A stretch of DNA of 6,393 bases, taken from NCBI GenBank assembly GCA_023257055.1, contig JALRDG010000121.1, positions 1 through 6,393 on the forward strand, given 5' to 3'. Both the position numbers and the translations under genes were made by a program. Shown here one piece after another: positions 1 to 5,197 of the stretch (its first letter is position 1; the number at the start of each line of letters is the position of its first letter). Under the pieces are notes generated by a model, which saw nothing but the letters and a program-made list of their open reading frames with translations, was not told the DNA's origin and did not search any database. Source of the stretch: Candidatus Saccharimonadia bacterium. GTDB taxonomy: Bacteria; Patescibacteriota; Saccharimonadia; Saccharimonadales; Saccharimonadaceae.

Positions 1-335
1 GTGTCAACGACGCACCAGCTTTGACTCAAGCTGATATTGGCATTGCGATTGGCGCTGGTACTGACGTAGCCATTGAATCAGCTGGAATAGTTCTTGCAAG
101 TAGTGACCCGCGCGGTGTCTCGAAAATTGTAACCCTGTCCAAACGAACGTACTCTAAAATGATTCAAAACCTGGTTTGGGCTACCGGCTACAATGCCTTG
201 GCGATTCCTTTAGCTGCCGGCGTAACCGCTTCGTTAGGTTTCGTGCTTTCACCGGCCTTAGGCGCGGTGCTGATGTCGCTTTCTACAATTGTTGTCGCAA
301 TAAATGCACAGTTCTTACGACGCATTAAGTTATAG
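1..335 (+). CDS. copB: P1B-3 (CopB-class) copper-exporting P-type ATPase, C-terminal fragment
   Basis: This is the 3' end of a heavy-metal P-type ATPase, which pumps metal out of the cytoplasm at the cost of ATP. The first full codon is at position 3, and the visible 110 residues begin VNDAPALTQADIGIAIG, the conserved hinge of the P domain (GDGVNDAP). The last two membrane helices follow. Helix 7 fits N-x6-YN-x4-P (Asn codon at 168, YN at 189-194, Pro at 207). Helix 8 fits P-x6-MS-x-ST-x5-N (Pro at 252, MS at 273, Asn at 303). These are the published signatures of subgroup P1B-3 (CopB), not of P1B-1 CopA, whose helix 8 has MxxSS. P1B-3 pumps move copper (Cu+ or Cu2+, debated) and silver. The N-terminus, CPx motif and phosphorylation site lie outside the window, so the gene is cut by the window edge, not visibly broken. 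The open frame from TTG at 21 is not a real start. Confidence 0.95.
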   Translation, partial: VNDAPALTQADIGIAIGAGTDVAIESAGIVLASSDPRGVSKIVTLSKRTYSKMIQNLVWATGYNALAIPLAAGVTASLGFVLSPALGAVLMSLSTIVVAINAQFLRRIKL

Positions 336-359
336 TTGTCACGTATGACAACTATAACT
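328..359 (+). terminator. 14-bp perfect hairpin at the ATPase stop codon
   Basis: A perfect 14-bp inverted repeat (328-341 and 346-359, arm AGTTATAGTTGTCA) with a CGTA loop includes the TAG stop of the ATPase gene. Its position suggests transcription termination. No T-run follows it on either strand, so an RNA-stabilising 3' hairpin or a protein-binding palindrome are equally possible. Confidence 0.45.
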
Positions 360-599
360 ATCAACACTACTATTATGCCGATAAAGTGCCTGTCGCCCTA
401 GCCAGCTGCATAGCTTTACGTATAGTAACGGGGGACTACCGATATCAGAAGATCAGACTAGCTCTGATGTTTCAGAAAATATTTATAGTGGAAGACTTAA
501 CTTTGTGATGGCATCAACTGCGAAATATTTTCGATTTATATCATTCTCGCGTACCTTTGTTTTTACATCTAGTGCATGTAGTCTAAGTTGACGCCGTTC
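360..599. other. Non-coding spacer between convergent genes
   Basis: This spacer separates the + strand ATPase from the minus-strand DsbA gene, so both transcripts end here. I find no convincing ORF, tRNA or U-tract terminator. Only short inverted repeats are visible: ATCAGA at 452-457 with TCTGAT at 463-468, and CGAAA at 521-525 with TTTCG at 529-533. Both are too short to call as terminators. Confidence 0.5.
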
Positions 600-1229
600 T
601 TAGTTTTCTGTTTCAGCTAGCGCCGTATCAAGAAGTTTCGAAAATGCTTCAACAGTATTATCTGGATTATCTATCTTCTCTCCATTGAGCGCAAATGTCG
701 GCGTACCGTTACCTCCAAGCTTCTGAACTTCTTCAAGGTCGGCATTTATGATAGCCTGTGTCTCTCTGCTTGTAACATCTTCATTAAACTTCGCCATATC
801 TAGACCGATTTCTTTAGCGTACGAGGCAAATACTTCGTCGCGGTTTTGACTATTCTCCCAGGATTTTTGACGTTCGAAAAGTAAGTCATGCATTTCAAAG
901 AACTTACCTTGCTTAGCGGCTGCCTGCGCAGTAGCTGCTGCGGCAAGTGCATGCTGATGAGAAGAAGTAATAGGGAAGTATTTTATCTGGAACTTAACTC
1001 TGTCCTTGTATTTTTCTTTAACTTCTTTCACGGTAGGATAGAAGGCATAACAAGCCTCACATTGAAAGTCAACATACTCTGTTAATGTCACCTGACTATC
1101 TAGATTTCCGTAGACATTATTTGAACCTTGAACATCAGGAGCGCTTTGCTGTGCTGAGCGCTGCATAAAAACCAGCCCCGCGAAACCCACTAAGAGAAGG
1201 CTGATAAAGATAATAAAATTTCTACTCAT
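600..1229 (-). CDS. Membrane-anchored DsbA-like thiol:disulfide oxidoreductase (thioredoxin fold)
   Basis: The 209-residue protein has one N-terminal hydrophobic segment (about residues 5-22) with no clear cleavage site. A thioredoxin fold follows on the outer face of the membrane. The DsbA-family signature is complete: beta strand VTLTEYVDFQ, active site C57-E-A-C60 followed by a YxFYP segment, a helical insertion (about 95-165), and the cis-proline loop GTPTF with Pro177. The family introduces or reshuffles disulfides in exported proteins. The CEAC dipeptide is less usual than CPHC, so its redox direction cannot be read from sequence. Start choice: GGAG at 1238-1241 lies 9 nt before the ATG. 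It is last in a three-gene minus-strand operon, 57 nt after the CSSAC membrane protein. No VKOR or DsbB reoxidation partner is visible. Likely substrates are the neighbouring exported proteins with paired cysteines, which is inference. Confidence 0.9.
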   Translation of the reverse strand: MSRNFIIFISLLLVGFAGLVFMQRSAQQSAPDVQGSNNVYGNLDSQVTLTEYVDFQCEACYAFYPTVKEVKEKYKDRVKFQIKYFPITSSHQHALAAAATAQAAAKQGKFFEMHDLLFERQKSWENSQNRDEVFASYAKEIGLDMAKFNEDVTSRETQAIINADLEEVQKLGGNGTPTFALNGEKIDNPDNTVEAFSKLLDTALAETEN

Positions 1230-1237
1230 ATAATAAA

Positions 1238-1241
1238 CTCC
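1238..1241 (-). promoter_or_regulatory. Shine-Dalgarno site of the DsbA-like gene
   Basis: GGAG on the minus strand, 9 nt upstream of the ATG at 1229. It is one of the few recognisable Shine-Dalgarno sites in the window and fixes the start of the DsbA-like gene. Confidence 0.6.
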
Positions 1242-1286
1242 AATGTATCGTTAGTTGCTTGTGTACTGATGTGTCGTGAAGCGCTC

Positions 1287-1625
1287 TCAAAATCTCATCT
1301 GTGTCGTTAAGAGGACTTCTTTTCTTGCTATACTCACGGCGTAAGGTATGACGAGTATCATCGATAAGTAGAAAAGAACTAAGTTCATGTCTACATGTGG
1401 CCACGAGGTTGGAGGCACAGGATCTTTTTCGATTTTTTTATCTTTGAGCGGCTGAGATCCTATCACTGCAACTTGACTATAAGGTGAGCATGCTGAGCTA
1501 CAGTTAACTTGAGGGCCGACATGTGTGGCTACGTACGGTAAAAAGGCAAGGTAGCAAAGAACCGATATAAGCACAACAGCAAGTACAATAACTTTTTGCT
1601 TGAAGCTTAGAGCTATCCGCCACAT
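1287..1625 (-). CDS. Small two-helix membrane protein with CxxxC extracytoplasmic loop, unknown function
   Basis: I do not recognise a named family in this 112-residue protein. It has two hydrophobic helices (about residues 11-31 and 78-98) joined by a loop of about 45 residues. The lysine/arginine-rich N-terminus and the C-terminal ARK segment point to both ends being cytoplasmic and the loop being outside. The loop holds the paired cysteines C42-SSA-C46 and His35 and His77, all possible metal or disulfide sites. It is too small, with too few helices, for a VKOR-type partner of DsbA. The ATG overlaps the 3' end of the upstream HxH gene by 13 nt with no Shine-Dalgarno site, so translational coupling is likely. 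It stops at TGA and is followed after 57 nt by the DsbA-like gene. The overlap supports a shared mRNA and role with the HxH protein. Confidence 0.75.
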   Translation of the reverse strand: MWRIALSFKQKVIVLAVVLISVLCYLAFLPYVATHVGPQVNCSSACSPYSQVAVIGSQPLKDKKIEKDPVPPTSWPHVDMNLVLFYLSMILVIPYAVSIARKEVLLTTQMRF

Positions 1626-2467
1626 GTACTATCCGTTAGGGGCTCAAGGTCGTTAAATCGTGCTTGTATCTGCTGTTCTGTTGGTTCGTTGTTCTGTGCA
1701 AATATTACGACGTTACCAAGTAAATTATTAATCCGAGTGAGTCGTTCTTTTTCGGTTTCATCACTATCGGTGCTTGTAGTGTGATCCTCGGTGCCATGAG
1801 CGTAAGCAGTGGGTGATAGGTACTCACTAAAGCTGGTTTTCTGCTGATTAATATTGTGCGCTGGTGCATTGCTAGTTTTGTTAAAAAATACTTCGAGATC
1901 TTTATTCACCCATTCATCAAAACTTCGCTTCTGATAATCATTCCCGTCGCCGGTGTATACGTAAAAGTTGGTATTATCATCGACAGAAGGAAGGTAGTTT
2001 CCATGTGTTGTAACTTTTTGTATATCACCCAAATCGTTCAGCTTATAGCCCAGCGCACCGTCCAGTCCGCCAATGTAGTTCCATCCGTAATATTTCATAA
2101 CCATACCACCGGTCATGCCCTCCCAATGAATGTGAGTAAACTGATCCTTTTGATCATGGAAGTGTATCGGCTGTTCAGGTAGGTTGGCATTACACTGGTC
2201 TTTTGCATAATCCTGTTGATACTTATCTTCGGCAAAGTTCTCTGCCTTACCGTTAACTACTATCTGCATACGGAAGTGATAGTGTTCAAGCTTAGGGTCA
2301 CGAACAACGGTCGGTGAGCTTGCGTATATATATGAAACTAGTAAAAGGACTGTCAGTAAAAGACTGATGGCAATTAGAAACACTACTTTGTATGGTTTAG
2401 TGAGGTGAGTTTTCCACAGTAATTGCGCACTACTAATCTTCGTAACAATAGTCTTTTTTGTCTGCAT
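1613..2467 (-). CDS. Single-span exported histidine-rich protein with three HxH motifs, putative metal-binding
   Basis: This 284-residue protein has a basic cytoplasmic N-terminus, one transmembrane segment (about 27-49) and a large outer domain. The domain carries three HxH pairs: HYHFR (H62, H64), PIHFHD (H102, H104) and HIHWEG (H112, H114). The first is followed by a VVNG strand. H155, H204, H224 and H229 lie further on, with Cys92 and Cys282 possibly forming a disulfide. The order HxH, VNG, PIHxHD, HIH resembles a small, poorly characterised family of exported proteins in archaea, Chloroflexi and CPR bacteria. That match is from memory and no function is proven there. The His spacing suggests binding of copper or another transition metal. 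It is first in the minus-strand operon, upstream of the CSSAC membrane protein and DsbA. The -10 box TATAAT ends 11 nt before the ATG with no Shine-Dalgarno site, so the mRNA would be nearly leaderless. Residues 205-245 look like a low-complexity acidic linker. Confidence 0.8.
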   Translation of the reverse strand: MQTKKTIVTKISSAQLLWKTHLTKPYKVVFLIAISLLLTVLLLVSYIYASSPTVVRDPKLEHYHFRMQIVVNGKAENFAEDKYQQDYAKDQCNANLPEQPIHFHDQKDQFTHIHWEGMTGGMVMKYYGWNYIGGLDGALGYKLNDLGDIQKVTTHGNYLPSVDDNTNFYVYTGDGNDYQKRSFDEWVNKDLEVFFNKTSNAPAHNINQQKTSFSEYLSPTAYAHGTEDHTTSTDSDETEKERLTRINNLLGNVVIFAQNNEPTEQQIQARFNDLEPLTDSTCGG

Positions 2468-2478
2468 AACTAATACTG

Positions 2479-2484
2479 ATTATA
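2479..2484 (-). promoter_or_regulatory. -10 box TATAAT of the HxH-DsbA operon
   Basis: A perfect TATAAT on the minus strand ends 11 nt before the ATG of the HxH gene. Transcription starting about 7 nt downstream would leave a leader of only about 4-6 nt. There is no good -35 hexamer at 16-18 bp; that place is occupied by the CTAGA/TCTAG palindrome at 2495-2508. Confidence 0.55.
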
Positions 2485-2494
2485 TCTGATTTTG

Positions 2495-2508
2495 CTAGAT
2501 TTTTCTAG
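2495..2508. promoter_or_regulatory. Short palindrome over the -35 region of the HxH operon
   Basis: CTAGA-TTTT-TCTAG, a perfect 5-bp inverted repeat, lies exactly where the -35 element of the minus-strand promoter should be. It could be an operator for a repressor or activator. It is short enough to be chance. Confidence 0.25.
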
Positions 2509-2617
2509 TAGGCTTATGATTTATCGGTTGAGTGTATGATTCTGAATCGTAGGTTTTACCGTTATGTAAGCACAATATGTCTTTATTGCTGCTGTCAGGC
2601 GGAATTGAGTTGGGCAG

Positions 2618-3766
2618 CTAAAAATAGATGTAAGTTAAACCAGACGCTGATCGCTCATAGTAGCGGTACAGTCCGTCAAATCCAAGGTTGTAATCGCTTA
2701 CAGTAATGGTACTACCATTTACCGCTTCAACATACATCACATGGCCATAGGGACCACCGTATGACACGGCTGCCGCACCAACACGTGGAGTTGTACCAGT
2801 GGCGACACCGCTAGCTGCAGCACGGCTTGGCCAGTTTTTAGCATCGGCAGGCCCGGTGAATCCCCACCCCGGCATCTTAGAGCCCAACTTGAAGGCAACG
2901 TAGCTAGTACATTGACGAGAGTACATTCCCCAGCTATCCACAAATGCATTGATTGGTGCATTCGCCCATTGCGCAGGGTATCCACCGTTACCGGATGATG
3001 CAACCGGCAATGAGCTGACGCCGCCGCCGGAAGATTGTTGCATGGCTGCAAGGTTAGCGGCAATCTGAGCCTGGTTTAAACGTTCAGCCTCGGCATTACT
3101 TTCGGCAGCTAGTTTTTTATAGGCCGCTTCATCACTACGAGTCTTAGCGATTAAATCAGATTGTTCTTTTTGCTTGTCGGCCAGTAATACTTGCTGACCT
3201 TTTTGCTTTTCGAGAACACGTTCCACAGACAACTTATCTTGTTCAAGCTGTTTTTGTAGGCGATCTATGTCATCGATCGTGGTTTTCAAAGTATTACGAA
3301 TTGAATTTCTGTATTCCTGTTTATCTAAAAAGTCACCAATATTTTTACTACTTGCTAACATTTCAAGAGGCGTAATTTGATCGTCGATGTAAAGGTCAGC
3401 TATGACCACACCAAGCGCGTCTTGGTTTTCCTTTAATTTCTTTTCATTGGTAGCGATATCTGCCACTAGTTTATCGTGTTCACGTTGGCTTTTATTAATT
3501 AAGCCTTCAATTGCGGCTGCTTGCTGACGCAGCACGGCCAACTGGCCTTCGAGAGTCGATGCCATTTTATCTAAGTGACCGGCTTCAGCCCTGTACTTTT
3601 CAGCATCCTCTCTCTTCGCTTGGATTTCTGCGTCATAGTCGCGCGCTACTGCAACTGAACCAATTTCCACTACCGATGTAGCGGCCATCAAAACTGCTAC
3701 AGCAACCAAACATGATTTGGCAGCGAACTGTTTTGAAACTATAGACGTGGTGGATCGATGTTTCAT
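2618..3766 (-). CDS. Secreted PcsB-like peptidoglycan hydrolase: coiled coil plus CHAP domain
   Basis: From the ATG at 3766 this is 382 residues. A signal peptide (basic start, hydrophobic about 17-31, then polar) has a plausible cleavage site AVA/RD after residue 41. Two long coiled-coil stretches (about 45-120 and 155-243) flank a segment with the PcsB/EnvC-type text LYIDDQITPLEMLASS and IGDFLDKQEY (about 125-152). A Gly/Ser linker (246-262) leads to a C-terminal CHAP domain with catalytic Cys286 (SRQCTSYV), His342 (YGHVMYVE) and a likely third residue at Asn360. PcsB-type proteins cut peptide cross-bridges of peptidoglycan during division, with the coiled coil gating activity through FtsEX. 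No ftsEX is in view. The frame stays open to an ATG at 3808, adding 14 residues (MRIDWRKRLCDDSS). I prefer 3766 for its normal signal-peptide n-region, although 3808 sits where a leaderless start would be. Neither start has a Shine-Dalgarno site. Confidence 0.88.
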   Translation of the reverse strand: MKHRSTTSIVSKQFAAKSCLVAVAVLMAATSVVEIGSVAVARDYDAEIQAKREDAEKYRAEAGHLDKMASTLEGQLAVLRQQAAAIEGLINKSQREHDKLVADIATNEKKLKENQDALGVVIADLYIDDQITPLEMLASSKNIGDFLDKQEYRNSIRNTLKTTIDDIDRLQKQLEQDKLSVERVLEKQKGQQVLLADKQKEQSDLIAKTRSDEAAYKKLAAESNAEAERLNQAQIAANLAAMQQSSGGGVSSLPVASSGNGGYPAQWANAPINAFVDSWGMYSRQCTSYVAFKLGSKMPGWGFTGPADAKNWPSRAAASGVATGTTPRVGAAAVSYGGPYGHVMYVEAVNGSTITVSDYNLGFDGLYRYYERSASGLTYIYF

Positions 3767-3814
3767 ACTACTATCGTCACATAAGCGCTTACGCCAGTCA
3801 ATCCGCATCGAATA

Positions 3815-3820
3815 ATAATA
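3815..3820 (-). promoter_or_regulatory. Candidate -10 box TATTAT of the CHAP gene
   Basis: TATTAT on the minus strand lies 6 nt before the upstream ATG at 3808 and 48 nt before the preferred ATG at 3766. Transcription would begin at or next to 3808, giving either a leaderless longer protein or a leader of about 42 nt without a Shine-Dalgarno site. No convincing -35 is seen. Confidence 0.35.
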
Positions 3821-3914
3821 CGTTGTGATATATGTTACTGAAAAGCTATTAAGGTGTTGAACAGCCTGGTAATCTGCAGGTTGCTATACATAAATAATAC
3901 AACGATTTGTTTTA

Positions 3915-3941
3915 TGTACGACGTTAAGGTAACGATGTACA
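3915..3941. promoter_or_regulatory. 27-bp imperfect dyad in the divergent intergenic region
   Basis: The pattern TGTAC-N2-CGTTA-N3-TAACG-N2-GTACA is symmetric with 10 matching bases per arm. Its centre at 3928 lies about 60 bp upstream of the predicted + strand transcription start near 3989 and about 120 bp from the minus-strand start. This is a typical location for a dimeric transcription factor. No regulator gene is in the window and the motif is not one I can name. Confidence 0.45.
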
Positions 3942-3970
3942 CAGCTTGTGGCTCGATTTACTGCACATAG

Positions 3971-3982
3971 AAGTGGTATAAT
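3971..3982 (+). promoter_or_regulatory. Extended -10 promoter of the CQTAC-DUF305 pair
   Basis: AAGTGGTATAAT contains an extended -10 element (TGG + TATAAT), which can work without a strong -35, and none is visible. The box ends 9 nt before the GTG start at 3992, predicting transcription from about 3989 and an almost leaderless mRNA. The same 12-mer with one change recurs at 5169-5180. Confidence 0.65.
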
Positions 3983-3991
3983 ACAAACATA

Positions 3992-4348
3992 GTGATAAAA
4001 AAGTACACCGCCTATGTAACCGTGATTACTGTAGCTCTATCTCTAGTATTTGCGCACGTTCAACCTGCCATGGCAAGTACACCTTCGCATAACTCAACAC
4101 ACTCTACGCATATAAGTGATCGTAGCTGCCAGACAGCCTGTTCTACGACCGTCAATAAGCACAAAGAAAAGCTACGGAAAGATGTGAAAAATAAGAAAGC
4201 TCCCGAGCCACTCTATGTACATCTGAATAGTGTATCGATTCAAAGTCTGGGTAACGGAATCTACCCGCCTAATCAAGTGTGGACACAAAGTAGCTGGGTG
4301 CCGCCTGATATTATTCTTTTAAGCGGCTACCATTCCTCGGGTCTGTAG
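3992..4348 (+). CDS. Small secreted protein with CxxxC motif, unknown function
   Basis: This 118-residue protein starts at GTG. The N-terminus is a standard signal peptide: KK, hydrophobic core about 8-21, and cleavage motif AMA/ST after residue 28. The mature part of about 90 residues begins with a His/Ser/Thr-rich stretch (H33, H37, H40), followed by the paired cysteines C46-QTA-C50. A lysine-rich segment (56-69) and a Pro/Trp/Ser-rich tail complete it. I recognise no named family. The Cys pair resembles C-SSA-C in the two-helix protein at 1287-1625 (shared pattern CxxAC-S). The in-frame stop TAG at 3968 leaves no upstream start. The extended -10 box sits 9 nt before GTG, so translation is probably leaderless. 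The DUF305 gene follows after 44 nt and is likely co-transcribed. This suggests a surface protein that binds copper or undergoes disulfide exchange, which is inference from context and the Cys and His residues. Confidence 0.72.
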   Translation: MIKKYTAYVTVITVALSLVFAHVQPAMASTPSHNSTHSTHISDRSCQTACSTTVNKHKEKLRKDVKNKKAPEPLYVHLNSVSIQSLGNGIYPPNQVWTQSSWVPPDIILLSGYHSSGL

Positions 4349-4384
4349 ATAAACCTATCATACCGATCGATAAGTTAATAAGAA

Positions 4385-4390
4385 AGGAAG
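4385..4390 (+). promoter_or_regulatory. Shine-Dalgarno site of the DUF305 gene
   Basis: AGGAAG within AGAAAGGAAG, 2 nt before the ATG at 4393 (core AAGG 5-8 nt upstream). It is a purine-rich ribosome-binding site that supports this start and contrasts with the apparently leaderless gene upstream. Confidence 0.7.
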
Positions 4391-4392
4391 TT

Positions 4393-5088
4393 ATGAAACG
4401 AAATCAAATTGTTATTATAATTGTCGGATTTATCATTATTGCTGGAGCGGCATGGATATTAGTTGCCAATAGTCAAACAAACGATAGTGTGGAACAGCAG
4501 TCGTCATCAGCTATGCGAGACGAACAGGAAGCAAAACCAGTAGATGATAATAAGTTTGCGACTCTGACAGGATCGGCGTTTGACGAGGCCTACATAGCAG
4601 ATATGATGGCGCATCACGAGGGTGCTGTTAATATGGGTGAGCAAGCACTAGGTGCGTCAGAACGCCCAGAAATTAAAAAGCTGGCGAACGAGATCGTTTT
4701 TACTCAGTCACGAGAGATGGCAAAAATGAGTGAATGGCAAAAAGAGTGGGGTTTTGACGCAACGATGGGTGCGCACGGTAGTCACGGAGGTGGCGCAAAT
4801 GATATGGCTGGTGAAATGATGGATATGGGCGCTTCCCTCAACGGCCTTAAAGGTGACGAATTTGATAAAGTATTTCTCGAACAGATGATCATTCACCATC
4901 AGCAAGCCGTAGATATGTCAAAATATGCTAATACGAATGCCGAGAGACAAGAAATAAAAGACCTTGCAGAAGAGGTTATAACTGCTCAAGAAAAGGAAAT
5001 TTCCCAAATGAAGCAGTGGCAGGCGGCCTGGGGTTTCCAGGCGAACGACACCGAGGGAAGTTCGTCAATGCCTGGTATGAGTCATTAA
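4393..5088 (+). CDS. Membrane-anchored tandem DUF305 protein, likely copper-binding
   Basis: The 231-residue protein has an N-terminal transmembrane anchor (about 6-25), an acidic spacer, and two DUF305 four-helix-type repeats. Repeat one (about 63-120) contains FDEAYIADMMAHHEGAVNM (His74, His75, Met81) and ends in EWQKEWG. Repeat two (about 157-214) contains FDKVFLEQMIIHHQQAVDM (His168, His169, Met175) and ends in QWQAAWG. The linker (about 125-146) is dense in Met, His and Gly, and the C-terminus ends in MPGMSH. DUF305 is a ferritin-like family often found next to copper-resistance genes, and the paired HH and nearby Met are the presumed metal ligands. With the P1B-3 pump and the CxxAC proteins close by, a role as extracytoplasmic copper buffer or chaperone is likely. 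The reaction, if any, is not known. It lies 44 nt downstream of the CQTAC gene and is probably co-transcribed. A large inverted repeat follows its stop. Confidence 0.92.
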   Translation: MKRNQIVIIIVGFIIIAGAAWILVANSQTNDSVEQQSSSAMRDEQEAKPVDDNKFATLTGSAFDEAYIADMMAHHEGAVNMGEQALGASERPEIKKLANEIVFTQSREMAKMSEWQKEWGFDATMGAHGSHGGGANDMAGEMMDMGASLNGLKGDEFDKVFLEQMIIHHQQAVDMSKYANTNAERQEIKDLAEEVITAQEKEISQMKQWQAAWGFQANDTEGSSSMPGMSH

Positions 5089-5107
5089 ATTGAATCAAAA
5101 TTGTAAA

Positions 5108-5167
5108 TAAATTTTATATACCCCTGACACGCTCATTACTAGCCGTCTCAGGGGTATATAAAATTTA
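5108..5167. repeat. 20-bp perfect inverted repeat with 20-nt loop between DUF305 and FMN-binding genes
   Basis: Arms 5108-5127 and 5148-5167 are exact reverse complements. Each has an AT-rich outer half (TAAATTTTATATA) and a GC core (CCCCTGA / TCAGGGG). It begins 19 nt after the DUF305 stop, so it may end that transcript, and it could act in both directions. No clean T-run follows the GC core. The right arm covers the -35/spacer zone of the promoter at 5169-5180, so an operator role is equally plausible. The half-sites ATACCCC and GGGGTAT resemble CsoR-type copper operators, but those have the C and G tracts close together, whereas here 26 bp separate them. Confidence 0.75.
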
Positions 5168-5168
5168 A

Positions 5169-5180
5169 AAGTGGTATAGT
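5169..5180 (+). promoter_or_regulatory. Extended -10 promoter of the FMN-binding/ApbE pair
   Basis: AAGTGGTATAGT is an extended -10 element (TGG + TATAGT), identical to the promoter at 3971-3982 except for one base. Transcription is expected near 5187, giving a leader of about 11 nt that just includes the Shine-Dalgarno site. The right arm of the big inverted repeat abuts it upstream. Confidence 0.6.
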
Positions 5181-5186
5181 TGAAGC

Positions 5187-5191
5187 AGGAG
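5187..5191 (+). promoter_or_regulatory. Shine-Dalgarno site of the FMN-binding gene
   Basis: AGGAG, 6 nt before the ATG at 5198. It decides the start, because the frame also offers a TTG at 5180 that would lie inside the -10 box and upstream of the ribosome-binding site. Confidence 0.8.
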
Positions 5192-5197
5192 AATAGC

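Noticed and set aside
564..580. TACAT/ATGTA hairpin downstream of the DsbA gene as a terminator
   Set aside because: The stem is 5 bp and AT-rich, and the adjacent run reads as A, not U, in the minus-strand transcript.
1287..1289. Possible reading of UGA as glycine, as in Gracilibacteria and Absconditabacteria
   Set aside because: Only one gene ends in TGA; reading through adds only a short unremarkable tail to a TAA, no frame contains an internal TGA that must be read, and all genes are intact with the standard code.
1222..1404. 60-residue minus-strand open frame overlapping the CSSAC and DsbA genes
   Set aside because: It lies mostly inside the two-helix membrane protein gene in another frame, has no ribosome-binding site and no recognisable domain, so it is a shadow frame.
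1856..2182. 108-residue + strand open frame
   Set aside because: It is the antisense shadow of the HxH protein, whose frame has a membrane helix, ordered HxH motifs and an operon context.
2588..2618. GCTGC/GCAGC inverted repeat downstream of the CHAP gene as a terminator
   Set aside because: The stem is only 5 bp, the loop is 21 nt, it overlaps the stop codon, and no U-run follows on the minus-strand transcript.
2737..3063. 108-residue minus-strand open frame inside the CHAP gene
   Set aside because: It is antisense-free but out of frame with a clear CHAP domain encoded in the same bases; its product is Cys/His/Leu-rich with no family pattern.
3940..3950. CACAGCTTGTG as a CopY-type cop box
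   Set aside because: It lacks the TACA-N2-TGTA spacing of a cop box and is a short palindrome of odd length that could easily be chance.
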